Below are positions 12,105 to 24,800 of a DNA stretch of 64,000 nt, in pieces; position 1 is the stretch's first letter, and every line of letters starts with the position of its first letter. Under the pieces are notes generated by a model, which had not been told where the DNA came from, did no database searches, and worked only from the letters and a program-made list of their open reading frames with translations. The stretch covers positions 7,998,001-8,062,000 of the forward strand of contig OZ234497.1 of the NCBI GenBank assembly GCA_965153455.1, given 5' to 3'. The DNA is from Sphagnum compactum. Its lineage: Eukaryota; Bryophyta; Sphagnopsida; Sphagnales. A program made the position numbers and the translations under genes.

Positions 12105-13175
12105 ATAAAACATTGTCCAAGATGAATATGAGTGGCAAAGATGTAGATTGGTCCTATCTATTACCTCCATGAAGATTGGTTATAACTTCATCTGAAAAGT
12201 TTCACAAAACTTTTGTAAGATGCATTTAACAAGGTAATTGAGTACTAATTGCTAAGATTCTCTTTATCTCTAGCTTTGAATAACATGGCGATCAATCTTT
12301 TGTCCACCCCATTGGGAAAACCACCATCTTTGATTGTTATTTCAATTATCCGAAAGTAGTCTATGCCAATTAGATCCTAGAAAAAGGTGTAAAATTCCAC
12401 CACCATGCCATCAGGTCTTGGGGCTTTGCTTTTTTCCATGGAATTTGTTGCTGTTTAAAGTTCTTCCAAAAAAAGAGGTGTGACCAACTTCTCATTCATC
12501 CCTTCAGAAAATTTTCTAGGGAGAAAGTCGAAGACCTTATGTCATAGCTTTTCATTCCCAAAATGATCTTCTTGGGCTTTATAAAGTTTATTGTAGAAAT
12601 TGTAGCAAATCCACTCCATCTTTATTTTACTTGTGGCTATCATTCTTACATCATCCTTAAGGGTAGAAATTCCCACTTTATTAGGCTTTGGTTTAATGGC
12701 TATAAAGAAATCCTTGGTTATAATGCAATCCTTTTTTTTCCATGTGAGTCTCGTTTTAATTTGTTCTCTAGTCTTTTTCACATTTTCCAGTTCTTTGATT
12801 CTCAGCCTAAGGGTACTCATTTGCTATTGTAGCCCTTTGTCTTGAACCATGTCCTGCAAGTTACCTTGAATGCATTCCAAGTCTTGCTTTAGTTCATGCC
12901 CCTCTTTGTGGAATTTTGCAACCCTTGCAAAATTCTTTATAAAACCTAATGTCTTTCCTTAATTTTGTAAAAAATACACCCCCCTCCGGTTGGATTTTTG
13001 TGCATTTTCTTTTTAACCTTCCCAAAAAATCGGGTATTCATTTTCCAACTGAGGTCCTTTGAGCAATTTTAGCAATTTCTAACACACAACTAATAAGATG
13101 GTGATTTGACCTGATTCCATCCCCTTTCACAAAGTACTGGGAGTTATTGCTAGCTTGGTTGGAGGCTGAGTAGAT
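12105..13175 (-). mobile_element. L1-type LINE fragment (copy B)
   Basis: This fragment matches copy A positions about 9,160 back to 5,034 without the hAT element. It contains the endonuclease end, with the SDH box read as SNHH at about 13,098-13,109. It also contains the linker beginning 'LRLRIKELENVKKTREQ' (12,542-12,820), the SKAPRPDG block and the start of the RT. At 13,170-13,180 it joins directly to the GAACC-type repeat because about 1.9 kb (copy A 3,120-5,034) is missing. It is truncated before the YVDD box and dead. Confidence 0.8.
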
Positions 13176-16139
13176 AAAACTAGAATTGGAGGTTCTTTTA
13201 TTTTTAAAATTCATGAGAATCACTATTTTTTTCATGACAATTTTCAAAACCCTGGAATGGGGGGTTTTCATAATTAAAAAATATTAAAGAACTTGAATTG
13301 GAGATTCAGGAATTCTGAAATCTTCCATAAAATCGAAACTGGAGATTCTTAACAAAATAAAAAAACCACCCAACAAACACTACTTGTAACATCACACTTC
13401 TCACACATTTAAGTACATTTAGGAGGACTACTGGTTCCTACTAGTTCTGCGCAAGTGCCTGATTTGGTGGCTTTGAACCACCAAATCGAATTGTAAATGT
13501 GTCTGATTTTTGAAACTAGAACTACAACCTTTTAAACAAAATTCGAAAATCCAATAAAAACCCAAACTCAGAACTGGGTTCTAGTTCTATTTATTTGTGG
13601 AACCAGGGTCAAACCTGAAACTTTCCCAAAAAAAATGAAGTAAAAGAACTGAGGGTTAATCAGAGGTTATCCAGAAATTAACCACCATTTCCGATTTGGG
13701 TTACTTAAAATAGGACAAGAACTGGGTCTAATTTTCAGAACCGAAATCAAAATACTTTTTTAAATGACCAGAATTGTTCTAATTTGCTCTTTAGAACTGG
13801 AACAGGAGGTTCTTCATAAGAGTAAACAATGGCCCAACATTTGTTCCTACCTTAAGGCCCAAATTACCTACTTAAAAAATAAGCAAGTGACCCATTGGCC
13901 CTCTGCCAATGAGCTTGAGTTGGGGATGCAAATGGCTTGTCAGGTCTGCTGTCGGGCTTCAAAATAACAAAAAGAGAAAAAGCCAGTGGGTGAGAAGTAC
14001 TTGTGGGGTTTTTGACTGACCTCTATCCTTAAAATTTGATCAAACTAGGTCCGAAACAATCAAGAAGGTCCTCATTTGATAAAATCTTGTAAGTTCCTTT
14101 CACTCAATGAAAGGTCACTTTCTCATTCTTTTCATTGGCCAAAAGAAACTGATAAGTTGTGGAAGGTTGTTTCAAATTGAACTTACAATTTGGAACCCTT
14201 TACAAACAAAACTTTGTTGCAATGGATCTTTAATTTGAAAAGTTCCCAATCGAAATTAGGAACACATGTTAAAACAACAAAGGCACCTATTGGGTTTTCC
14301 ACAGAAACACTTCTAGATCATCTATGCCACTCTTTGATGGGCATTGGTTTTCTTAAAACCCGAGGACAAGGTGTAGAAACATTAAGATTGAATTACATAT
14401 TTTATTGGCTCCAAGGCATGCCCTCTGAATCCAGAACTCTTTTATGATAAAAATGTGGAGCATGTACTTTAGAGTTGTTTAAATGGGACATCATTGCATC
14501 TTTGTTTAGTTGTTAAAAAGAACAAACACTTTGTGCACATATCAACTTCAATCATCAGTAAAGCACTTTACTATTTTTATTTTTATTTTTTGTATTTGAA
14601 AGCACCCTCCCACACAAAAGATGCTTTCATCAATGGAAGGAAACCTGCACCATTTGAATGAAAGACCTTTTGTACCTTTTGTACTTGATGCTGAGAGTGG
14701 CTTCGTCTTGTCACCCTCCCCTATTTTTCACCTGTCCCCTTGGGAAATTAGGCCTGGCCCTTTGGAAGAAAGGCCTTACCCTATACACATAACTACTTAA
14801 AATGGCATCGACCTTCCAAGTGTTTTAAGTTTAATGTTTTAACCATGCACTATTCCCTCTATGTTTAGTGGTTATTATAGAATTTGTTACCTAATGTAGG
14901 TGGCCAACAGACCTAGAAATCTCCAATTTGGAGAACATTAGCTATTCTGGGTTTAGTTGAAGATCCAACCATGGGACTGTTTATACAACGACACCATCCA
15001 GCTTATAGTTTGGAATGCCTATCATTAATGTTCATGCCACATAGAAAGCTCCAGGCAAAAAAATTCCCTCCACGTTGTTGGTTGTCCTTCCATTTGTATT
15101 GAAGGCTTACTGTATTTAACTTGAAGTGAAGGGGTATGATGGTGGAGAGGAAAGCCAATCCATAATTGAGGAGTCCCATTTATGGCCTTACAATTACATA
15201 ATTGTGATGGATTTAAGTTAATGTCACAGGCTGAACTTCGTCCCCTCTTGGGCTTGAAGTGAGCATGCCATGGCAGCCACTTGCATGTCCTAGTTGTGTG
15301 TGGGGTTAAGCCATACACTGCACTGATGTTTGAGTTTAAAAGTAAATAATAATTAATAGGACATCATTTACACCATGCAATGATGTTTGAGACAACTGTG
15401 GATTGTGAATGGGGGGCCTTCCTTGCAGTGATTTATTTGGTGACAAAGTTTTGTTCTTATAAATCTGATTTCCACCTAGATATATGTATAAAGGTTTTTT
15501 AATGGAAAAAAATTGGTCCAATTTTCTGGATTTTGAAAGAAAGAAAGAAAAGTTTCCAGATATGTATAATAGGTTCCAGTAGGTAGCCAAAAGTATGGAA
15601 GGATGCTTAAATGTTGTTTACTTTGTCATCTAGTTTATAAGCAAATCTGGCCAAACCTTCTTAGGGACAATTGCCACTTCCTGCACAGCACAAAAACTAG
15701 TGAAAAAAAGCGAAAGTACTTTCTAAGCATTTCCAACTCCACTTACAATAAAATCAATTCAAATTTTCTTCTGTTATGTCCAAGATGAGCACATCCTTTG
15801 AAACGTGTGAAAAGGTGTGTGCTGATAGGTGTAATTGCTCAAGCACAATTTGACAAGTTTGGCCATAATTTTCAATTAATAGATATTTTAATTACAACGG
15901 ACATAACTTAGAGAAAGAACCCTGTCATGAGGTTTGTAAGGAGAGGGCAAGTATGTACTCATAGATAGAATAAGTCGGAAAGTAAGAAGGTACAAAGGAC
16001 CCTCACACAAACAAGCAGCTCATCGTGTAATGACTCCGCCCTTTTATGGCAAGTTTCGACTTCAAGTTAACACGTACAGACCTTTAGTGTAGTCGGAGGG
16101 TACCTTAGATCCAACGTATTTCTTCCAGCGCTGTTTGGG
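13176..16139. other. Non-coding distal flank of copy B
   Basis: This is the reverse-complement counterpart of 50,312-53,000 and of 1-3,120. I see no gene. It keeps a stretch near 13,400-13,450 (...gcaagtgcctgatttggtgg) that copy A has lost and copy C keeps in altered form. Open frames of 60-99 codons are not constrained between copies. Confidence 0.55.
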
Positions 16140-17095
16140 GGTGAGGGCAATTTGTAGTTTGCAGGTTTAGGAGTTCTAGCTTTTTCTATGCACACATCTA
16201 TCATGTAAGAACTTGTGAACGTTTTTTCTTCCTGAATTTCTAAGTTGTTCTTGTCAGAAAAATTGTGCCGGCATACACATGAATGTGTCCAAAAGGTTTC
16301 ATGATCCAAACGGGTCTGATCCTGGAAAACAGAAATTGCATGAAATTGTCTGAGCTGCATGTCCATAAATCACATGTATAACATATTCCTGTTGAGAGTA
16401 TTCGAGGAATGACATCATCGTTCTTCCTAATTGGGTGGTGCTAGTTTTCGCAGCTTCACGTTTGAACAGATCGAGGAGGAAACCAAGTGTGAAGTTTCTT
16501 TTGAACTGTGGTCAGACTCCTAATCTCTCACCGGAAGGATCAGACCATAGTTCAGAAGATGGTGCCAAGGTAGATCGGGGATATTCCTCTGGCGGGATGC
16601 AATCATCAGCCACGAGGTTGAAGCTACGACAACATGAAGGTATACTAAAAAATCTCTTCCCTGAAGACACCAGCTCATATAATTTGTCCCTATCTGATTC
16701 TGCGAGATAACTTGTGTTGAGCTTGCTGTTGCATTGAGCCACATCTCTAGGATCATCACAAGCTGTTACCTCCTTCTGTTCTTTCCTATAGTTTTAGGAT
16801 TAGGGTTTAACTATGGCTGAACTACTTCTTCTTCAAGTAATAACTATTTCTTTTTTCCCAGGTCTAATCTGCAGACTCTACGCTTGAAAACACAGCAATC
16901 CCAAGTAGTCTACCAAGGGGGGGACTCATTGCATAACCAACAGAAGATCCATAAGGACCAGGAGGAGGGCGAGATCAAGACGTGCAGCAGGCTTGTAATT
17001 ACAGTAGTAGTTCCTGCTAATCATCAAGGTGGAACTTCAAGAAAATCCCAATCACTGCACGGAAGCATCTAGCAATTGATGAGGCGCCAAGGTAC
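16140..17095 (+). pseudogene. Truncated copy of the repeat-protein gene, exons 6-7 (arm B)
   Basis: The stretch resembles intron 5, exon 6, intron 6 and the first part of exon 7 of the neighbouring gene, but on the opposite strand and tail to tail. The exon-6 counterpart (about 16,450-16,632, 'SRLNRSRRKPSVKFLL') is still open and ends at a GT as in the gene. The exon-7 counterpart begins after TCTGCAG near 16,875 and soon meets an in-frame TAA. Homology ends at 'gatgaggcgcc' near 17,095. Many substitutions separate it from the intact gene. Exons 1-5 are absent. Confidence 0.8.
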
Positions 17096-17688
17096 TGCAA
17101 ATCCTTTAAACTATAATTTGTAGCACCTTAATTCGTTGTACAGATATAGTTAGCAAGGCAGAGAGGGCTCTAGAGCTAAATATAGTGCTCAAGGTGATCG
17201 GCAACTTAGCAGCTCCTTAATTCAGACTGTTTAGGTGTACACTAATTATAACACCACCAACTAAAACTACACTAATTGGTTTCAATTGCAGCAGAGCTTC
17301 CTTATTAAGAACGCAAATGTATGATCAATTCACTGTAGAGCTACATTTTAGAAAGCTATTAGATCCAGGCTCGGAGCTTCCAGATGAATCTCTAAATCCC
17401 TGAGAGCCTTGCAAATTGATCATGAACCTTACAAATGTTGCAGCAGAATGTATAGTAAGCAAAATGGGATGTGGTAAGCATGATCATTAGTGTCAGCATG
17501 CAGCAGCAGATTTGGTAGAGAAATTTGTTTTTGGGTTGTGAAATAGAAGAAGATCTTCAGAGTACAGCAGGCGAAGAACTTTCAAAAAGAATCTGACAGA
17601 AGAACTTTGTTGTTGCACTTTGGCGTGTGATGGATCTTCAGCTTTTGGTTCAGCATGCAGGATGATCTCAGAATATCGTGCAGCATCC
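17096..17688. other. Shared 3' region between gene and pseudogene (arm B)
   Basis: There is no ORF of note. This is the 3' untranslated and downstream region of the minus-strand gene. The same sequence occurs reversed at 48,763-49,355. I could not place a confident poly(A) signal. Confidence 0.45.
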
Positions 17689-20600
17689 TCATTTGTCAGC
17701 TTGCTTTTTTGATCTTCGACCAGCTCCTGACAATGGGTGTTGTAAGGGTGGAATTGATGGCTCCCTCACATATGGGTAAGGAGGAAGTCGAGCTGCTCTT
17801 GTACTCGACCCAGCAGCTGGGTCATGTGACATGCTAGACATATTATAAGAAGAGGAGCTGTTGTAGTTCACACAGGATTTTCTGCACGCATTTTTGGGTC
17901 TGCTATAGGTACGATGTAGTGTTGCAGCTCCTGCAGCAGGTCCATCATCATGCTCCTCCTCCTCCACATCCTCATCATCCATTGATGCTGAATTGCTGGA
18001 AGGTGGTCTTGCAGCTGCAGCAGTGATATTGGGGGGAGCTAGAACTGCAGCTGCATCATCCTTTGCAGCAGGTGGTGCCTCATCAACTGCTAGAAGCTGT
18101 GATGGGAAGTCTGTTGAACTTCGAGCTTGATGATGAGCAGCAGCTACTTCTGTACGTACAAGCCCTGCTGCACATTTTGAAGATCTCTTCCTCCTCCGAG
18201 TCCATATTGATCTTCTATTGGTTGTGCAATACATTTCTCCCTCCCTTGGCACACTACTTGGGACTGTTGTGTGTTCAAGCAGAGAGTCTGCAGAATATAC
18301 AGGAAAAAATGAAAAAGTAGTGATTCCAATGCATCAAGAAGCTTGACAAGATATCTTGCAGATGCATGAGATGGTGCCAAATTACATCACATGGTTTCTC
18401 ACGGAACAAAGCTTTTGTATTATACCTTCATGTTGTTGTACCTTCAACCTTTTAGCTGATGATTCAATGCTGCGAGAGGAGTATTGCCAGTCAGGATCCA
18501 CCTTTGCACTATCTTCTGAACCATAGTCTGATCCTTCTGGTGAGAGATTAGAAGTACCAGAGTTCAGAAGACATTTTAAGCTTGGTTTCCTCCTGGATTT
18601 GTTTAAGCGTGAAGCTGCAAAAAATAGCACACCCAATTAGGATAAACATGATGAATGACATGATGCCATGATCATGATAGTAATCACATGAACTCTGATG
18701 TTCAGGAATTTATTATATATGTGATTTATGGACATGCAGAGATAGTTTCATCTTGCAATTTCTAATTTGGATCAGACCCCTTTGGATCTTGATACCTTTT
18801 GGATATGATCAAAACATTTATCAAAAGTCTAAGCAATTTATCTGGCAAGAACAACTTAGAATTTGAACCAGGACAAAAAAGGTTCACAAACTTCTAATAG
18901 ATGTGTGCATAGAAGAAGTTAGAACTCCAAAACCTGCAAACTGCAGATTTTCAAACTTATAAGACAAGCTAGAACTCAAGTAATTATAACAAAAGTAGAA
19001 ATTTTAGCTGAGGATTTGAGAAGAGCAAATATTCATGAGCCAAGTGCAAATCTCAAACTTGGATTCCAAGCTACTATTAAAGCATTTTCAAGAGCTATGA
19101 AATATTGAAACATGCAGATTGGGCCACAGATCTGGAATGCTGATAACTCACCTAATGGAGCGCTGCGCTGCAATCTGCTAATTTCATCATGCTGCAGCCT
19201 GTTAATCCTGGTTGAAGCTTCCTCAACCTGCACCTCCACAGTATAATTTGTGACCCATGATCAGCTCTTAGAAATTATTTTTCTTGATGGAATGCAAAAA
19301 TCAAGTCTGAATTTTGAGCTAAATTAACTGTATGATCTCCTAGGGTGGAAGTTTGGTTCATGATCAGCTGAATGTAGTCACCAATTCATCAGCAATCTCC
19401 ACGTATATATATATGTAATATGAATGGTAAGTAGTAGATCATGAGCAGCTACACTTGCATTCCTGTACATCTTGAAAAGATCTTCTTGAGAAGTTCAGGT
19501 CTTTGCAAGTCTTTTCACTGTGATCAGATGATGCCTTTCTGCCTCTTTTGTCTATGAATATAGGTCCAATAGTGCTAAGTTTGAACTTCTGGAGAATGAG
19601 AAACAACAATCATACAGTTCCTATGTATAAGAACTGAAGGAAGGAAAGGTGGTGGATTGAAAATGGCAGTATTTAATTAAAAGACATTGACAAGGAAGTT
19701 CAGTGGTACCTTATTCTTGCCTTCCTCATCATCTGAGCTAGAAAGAACTATTATCGGTATATCAGTGCTCAGTCCTGGCAGTGGATCACGTGTAGAAACT
19801 GGGCAGCCTGCAGGAATGTTTCTTCTCATAGCTGCAACTTCAGCTGGACCAGTAGCACTCTCATGTAACTGCAAAAGAAGAAGATCCACAGTGATTATTA
19901 ATTGTAAATGTGCATCTCAACTGATCTTGAACCAAACCAAGCAGAGCTGATCATTTCCGAATTCCTAATTTCCTAGTTGCACTTGAAGCTGATCAAGAAG
20001 TCCTTTTATACACAAAGGTGATCAGTAAAATAATTTATCAATAATCACACACTTACTGGTCCAAAAAAATTGTTGAATGACATTTCCTCATTAATTTTTA
20101 TTGATGGGTGACTCTTGAAATCTTAATTATTTGACTTTCCAAATCTCAACACATGCAGGTGCTTAGGTGCATATATAAGCAGAAGACAAGTTATTAACTA
20201 CTTTTTTTTTGGAACACAGTTTTGTACTATGGATTAAACATCATGAGTTATATATATTACCAAGCGATCAAGCTCTTGGATAATAATAAATATATAACTA
20301 ATTTTATTAATTTCTGCAAGTCTGAGTACAACATCTTAATAAGTTTTCAGTGTATTTGATCTCTTGACATAATTTCTTGACTTTGAAGCTTCTGTAAAAC
20401 CTACTACGACTTGCTGCTGCTGAGCTGCAGGTCATAAAATTTCATAGACATCTCAAAACAGTCCAGAAAAAATTAATTTTCCAGAAAACATCATTTCTGC
20501 ATGACTATTGTAAGCATCCTAATTTCACCACATCTACATTTGTACTAGTTTATAATCCTAATTCTGGATATAAAATACTCTCTCTAATTCTGAACAAACT

Positions 20601-23275
20601 AAATAATTTGGTGTGTAATTGTAATAGATCTGCACTTGTAGTGGTGAACACATGATACAATAATTAAGTATTTATCCTAATTACAATAATAGTTACTTAA
20701 ACATAACATGATTACAGCTGTTCATTCCAGGGTAATTATTAATGATCCAAGAGCTATATTCTTCCTTCTGATTTTTGAAACAAGTGAAGGTTTTGTGCTG
20801 GGGAGAAACTAGATCTGTTTCTGCAGCAGTGGTGCAATTTTGCATTTCTGATTTTTGCTAAGAGATCTGATGTGGTCGAGCTCTAATTACCTCAATGGAA
20901 TTTGCTCTTGGAGCTGGACGTGGTCTTGTGGCAGAGCATTTGGTCCTCAGGGAGATCATGGATCTTATGCAGCGCTCATGTGGCTGCTGCGCCTTGGACA
21001 CAAGATGGACTTCCTCGGCTGCTTTTTGTTGCGGTGATCCTGGATAGCACATTGCAGAAAAAGGGATCAAGAACTTAGAACATGATTCAATGGACTTGCT
21101 GCAGACTCAGAATTGATTCTTAAGTATGTGAGTGTATGCATGCATACAGGAAGTGCACATGCATGAGATCATCAGTCACCGCATTCCATCATGTGCATGT
21201 TTGACATTAGATGCAGATCCCGAGGACTTGAAGACAAATTTTGTACCTGTAGCTGCTGCTGGAGCAACAGGAGTGTCGATGTCATGCGCATCATGATGAT
21301 GAAGTTCATGGGTATCATGATATGGTTCATGGGTAAGTCTATGAGCTGCAGGAGAGTTGATGAGATTGACAGGCGCTGCCGCCTGCAACAACTGTTGTTC
21401 ATGTTCTTCTTCTGCCGGTTCATCCACATGATCATGGGGTGATGCAGCCTCCGGATTCATATGGATTAAGGATGCTTCCAAGCTTTCCAGCACCCTGGTG
21501 GTAGGAGCTACTGCAGCTTCTTCTTCTGCCGGATTCATGAGGTCAGCCATCGGTCTCATCTTGGGTTCGCCCGAGGCCTCATGAAGCTGGGCGACAACAA
21601 AGTTTCTCTCTGGTGCTGCTGCAACTGTATGTATGTCGACGCTAGCGGCGACAAACAACTCTTGACGGGTAGCTGAGGCCGACTGCACTTCCAGAGACCT
21701 CTCCGATCCGGCCGCCTCATGAAGCTGGACAACAAAGTTGCTCTCTTCTGCTGCAACTGTATTTATATCGATGCGGGCAGCAACAACCTCTTGATGGGTA
21801 TCTGACGCCGACTGGAAAGCTTCGAGAGAGCTGTCCGATCCGGCCGCCTCATGAAACTCGACAACAAAGTTGCTCTCTTTTGCTGCAACTGTATTTATAT
21901 CGATGCGGGCAGCAACAACCTCTTGATGGGTATCTGAGGCCGACTGGAAAGCTTCGAGAAAACTCTCCGATCCGGCCGCCTCATGAAGCTCGACAACAAA
22001 GTTGCTCTCTTCTGCTGCAACTGTATTTATATCGATGCGGGCAGCAACAACCTCTTGATGGGTATCTGACGGCGACTGGAAAGCTTCGAGAGACCTCTCC
22101 GATCCGGCCGCCTCATGAAGCTCGACAACAAAGTTGCTCTCTTCTGCTGCAACTGTATTTATATCGACCCCGGCAGGAACAACCTCTTGATGGGTATCCG
22201 AGGCCGACTGGAAAGCTTCGAGAGAGCTCTCCGATCCGGCCGCCTCATGAAGCTCGACAACAAAGTTGCTCTCTTCTGCTGCAACTGTATTTATATCGAT
22301 GCGGGCAGCAACAACCTCTTGATGGGTATGTGAGGCCGACTGGAAGGCTTCGAGAGAGCTCTCCGATCCGGCCGCCTCATGAAGCTCGACAACAAAGATT
22401 CTATCGATGGCGGCAGCGACAATCTCTTGATGGGTAGACGCCGCCTGCACAGCTTTGAGAGAGCGCTCCGATCCGGCTACCTCATGAGGCTGGACAAGAA
22501 AGTTTCTCTCTGCTGCTGCTGCAACTGGATCTATATCGACGTCGGCCGCGACAACCAGCTCTTGATGGGTATGAGATGAGGCCAACTGCAGTTCGAGAGA
22601 GATCTCCGATCCGGCAGCCTCATAAAGCTGGACAACAAAGTTTCTCTCTGCAGTAACTGTGTTTATATCGACGCCCCGCGCGACTGGAACCTCTCGATGG
22701 CTATAGGCCAACTGCAATTCGAGAGAGCTCTCGGATGCGGCTTCCTCATGAAGCTGGATAACAAAGTTTCTCAATGCAACTGAGTTTATACCGAAGGAGG
22801 CATCCTCTCGATGGGTAGAGGCCAAATGCAGTTCGAGATCCCTCTCCGATAAGGGGGCTACCGCGACAACCTCTCCATGGGTAGAAGCCGACTGCACTTC
22901 GAGGGAGCTCTCCGATCCTCTAAAGTCTGCAACGAAGTATTCACTGCTATTAGCCGCCGGAGTGGTATTCAGGTGAAGATGAAGGCTCATAGTACGCGGG
23001 AAGTGCAGATGGTGTTGTGGAATCATATTGTTGCTAACCATCTGCAGCTGGTCGGGATGGAATACGGGAATATTCGAGGACGAATCTCGAGGAGCTTGTC
23101 CCGCGAAGAGTTGTCTTCTTTCCGACTGCAGGTTATAAGAGCATACTATATTATAATCCGCACTCGGGGGACGGCGTCGCACGCCATCATTTCGACGTTG
23201 CCGGGCAAGCTTGTCGATCATGCAGTACTTGAAAGTGAGAGGCAGCTCCTCTTTTAGTCGACGTCGTGGAGCCAT
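17689..23275 (-). CDS. Unrecognised nuclear-type repeat protein with EAR-like and SUMO-interacting-like motifs (arm B copy)
   Basis: Seven coding exons are inferred on the minus strand: 23,275-21,247; 21,039-20,891; 19,868-19,710; 19,588-19,469; 19,227-19,152; 18,614-18,426; 18,287-17,689. Every junction has GT-AG and keeps phase, giving 1,106 residues. The start is the conserved MAPRRR methionine; an upstream in-frame ATG exists here but not in arm C. The N-terminus is basic. Exon 1 then holds about 10 tandem repeats of about 44 residues, with LxLxL motifs in the early ones and LHLDLNTTP before them. Exon 3 encodes IIVL followed by SSSDDEE. Exon 7 has an acidic run, TRRRKR and RRSKKQADK at the end. 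It lacks one 46-residue repeat and two residues found in arm C. The family is not recognised; a nuclear adaptor role is inference. Confidence 0.8.
21571..22918 (-). repeat. In-frame coding tandem repeat (arm B, exon 1)
   Basis: Units of about 132 bases (44 codons; early units 126-138) encode variants of 'SERSLEAFQSASDTHQE' followed by 'VDINTVAAEESNFVVELHEAAG'. The last five or so units are nearly identical at DNA level, indicating recent homogenisation; the first units are diverged. There is one unit fewer than in arm C. Confidence 0.9.
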
Positions 23276-24800
23276 AATTTCCTGTGTGTAAAGGACGTAC
23301 TCGAAAGTAATATAGCTACAGTTTTGCAACCGTGCTTTCTCTCCAAAGAGTTTCCGGGCATCCTCTCAACTCCTCTCGATTTTTTCCCAAGTCCAGCAAC
23401 AGGTGACCTGAAATCGACAACCTTCTTCTTGTCAGCCAAATCACCCCAGCACCACAAATACATATCAACATATCATCATGTGCGTATTAAGGAGTCCTGA
23501 TTTGATTTCATACGTAGTCGTCGCTTCCATATTCCTCTGTCCAAACTTTCAACAAAACAAAGGAGTAGTGAATGTCGAACTCGGTCTCTCTCTCTCTCTG
23601 AGAAAAAAGCAAAACTATAAACTGGGGCCAAAACCCTGAAAAAACCCCACGACTTTGGAACGGGGCTCTAGAATGCAACAAAGTACAAGCACAGAGAGGG
23701 AGGAGAGAGAAGAGTGGGAGATACGAGAGACAGAGACAGTTTTCTACGAACGTCGGAGCAAAAGGGTTGTTGCTGTAAGACGAGGTCAAGCTCTCGTGAG
23801 TTGCAACTTAATACCTGGAAAAACAACAGAAAGAAACAAAGCCTTAGGACATTAACTAAGAAACCGTCGCAACAGACAAAGAAAGGGAGATCGTAGACAA
23901 GCTATTGCATGACTGTTTATATCTCCCGGGAGTGTGAGCACGTGAGATTTCGTTTTGCAACTGTGAAGTAGTAGTTCTATACATGTGTACAACAACATTA
24001 GAGCTTCAAACATATGAATCTCTTTGTCTATCTACAAAACCACCAGTGCAGCTCGCCTATACACAACATGAACGAGCTTAGCAGCTTCTTCACCTGTCCA
24101 AGCAACGGGTCCAAGCCAACAGAGCAAGTTACGAACACATGAGGCTTGTCTGGTACGCACAATCGAGAGCGGAAAACACAACAGTTCGGTAAAAAAACAG
24201 AGAATGTCTAAAACTACACAGCAAAAATTTACATATGCTAATACGTTGGACATCTCCAAGACTTGCACGTCCAAAACGCTAATTCCAGGGGGGCATGCAA
24301 CACTTCTCCTACAAGACTGAAAAAAAAGGATTGAAAACCAGAGATGGCTCGACCAGAAGAGAAAAAAACACTCGTAGAGAGAGATTTAAAGGGAATGTAG
24401 GATTACATACTTCCACAGTGCAAGGCCACAGACAGAGCGACACCAACCGCAGCCACAAAAACACACATACAACACATACAGAGATTATATCGTGTGATAA
24501 CAAAATACTGTGCAAAGAGGGAGAGCACAAGTACACGAACCTTGTTTTGCAAAGAGGAGTGTGTGTGAGAGAGAGATGTTTTGCCCCCAAAAAAAAGTGC
24601 GGAAGTGGGAGCGCCGGGATGCGCCCTAAGAACAAACCTCCAAAACAAAACACACTGAGGAATCAGGAAAAGGAAGGAATGAAGGAAGAGAGAGAGCAGA
24701 AGAGCACGAAGAGGAAGAAAAGGACACTTTTGAAATTTTCTTTTTGTAGGGAGGCCCTTTTTATTTTTTATTTTGGATAGCCAACTAGTTTCTTAAAGAA
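23276..24800 (-). promoter_or_regulatory. 5' leader and promoter region of the arm B gene
   Basis: This is the reverse-complement twin of 41,520-43,031, conserved through 1.5 kb without coding potential. It contains a pyrimidine-rich (on the minus strand) block near 24,680-24,720, a CT/GA microsatellite at about 23,585-23,600, and an AT-rich TATA-like stretch at about 24,755-24,778. The transcription start and any leader introns are inferred only from conservation. Confidence 0.35.

Noticed and set aside
16067-16366. 99-codon minus-strand open frame next to the pseudogene (mirror 50,085-50,384)
   Set aside because: It corresponds to intron 5 sequence of the repeat-protein gene, so it is not coding.
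21880-22437. 185-codon plus-strand open frame with repeated HEARQQ-type units (and its mirror at 44,014-44,571)
   Set aside because: It is antisense to the tandem repeat in exon 1; the periodicity of the real gene keeps this frame open. The multi-exon minus/plus-strand model with correct splice phases explains the region.
23276-23329. Upstream in-frame ATG extending the arm B protein by 18 residues
   Set aside because: A two-base indel removes it in arm C; the conserved start is the MAPRRR methionine.
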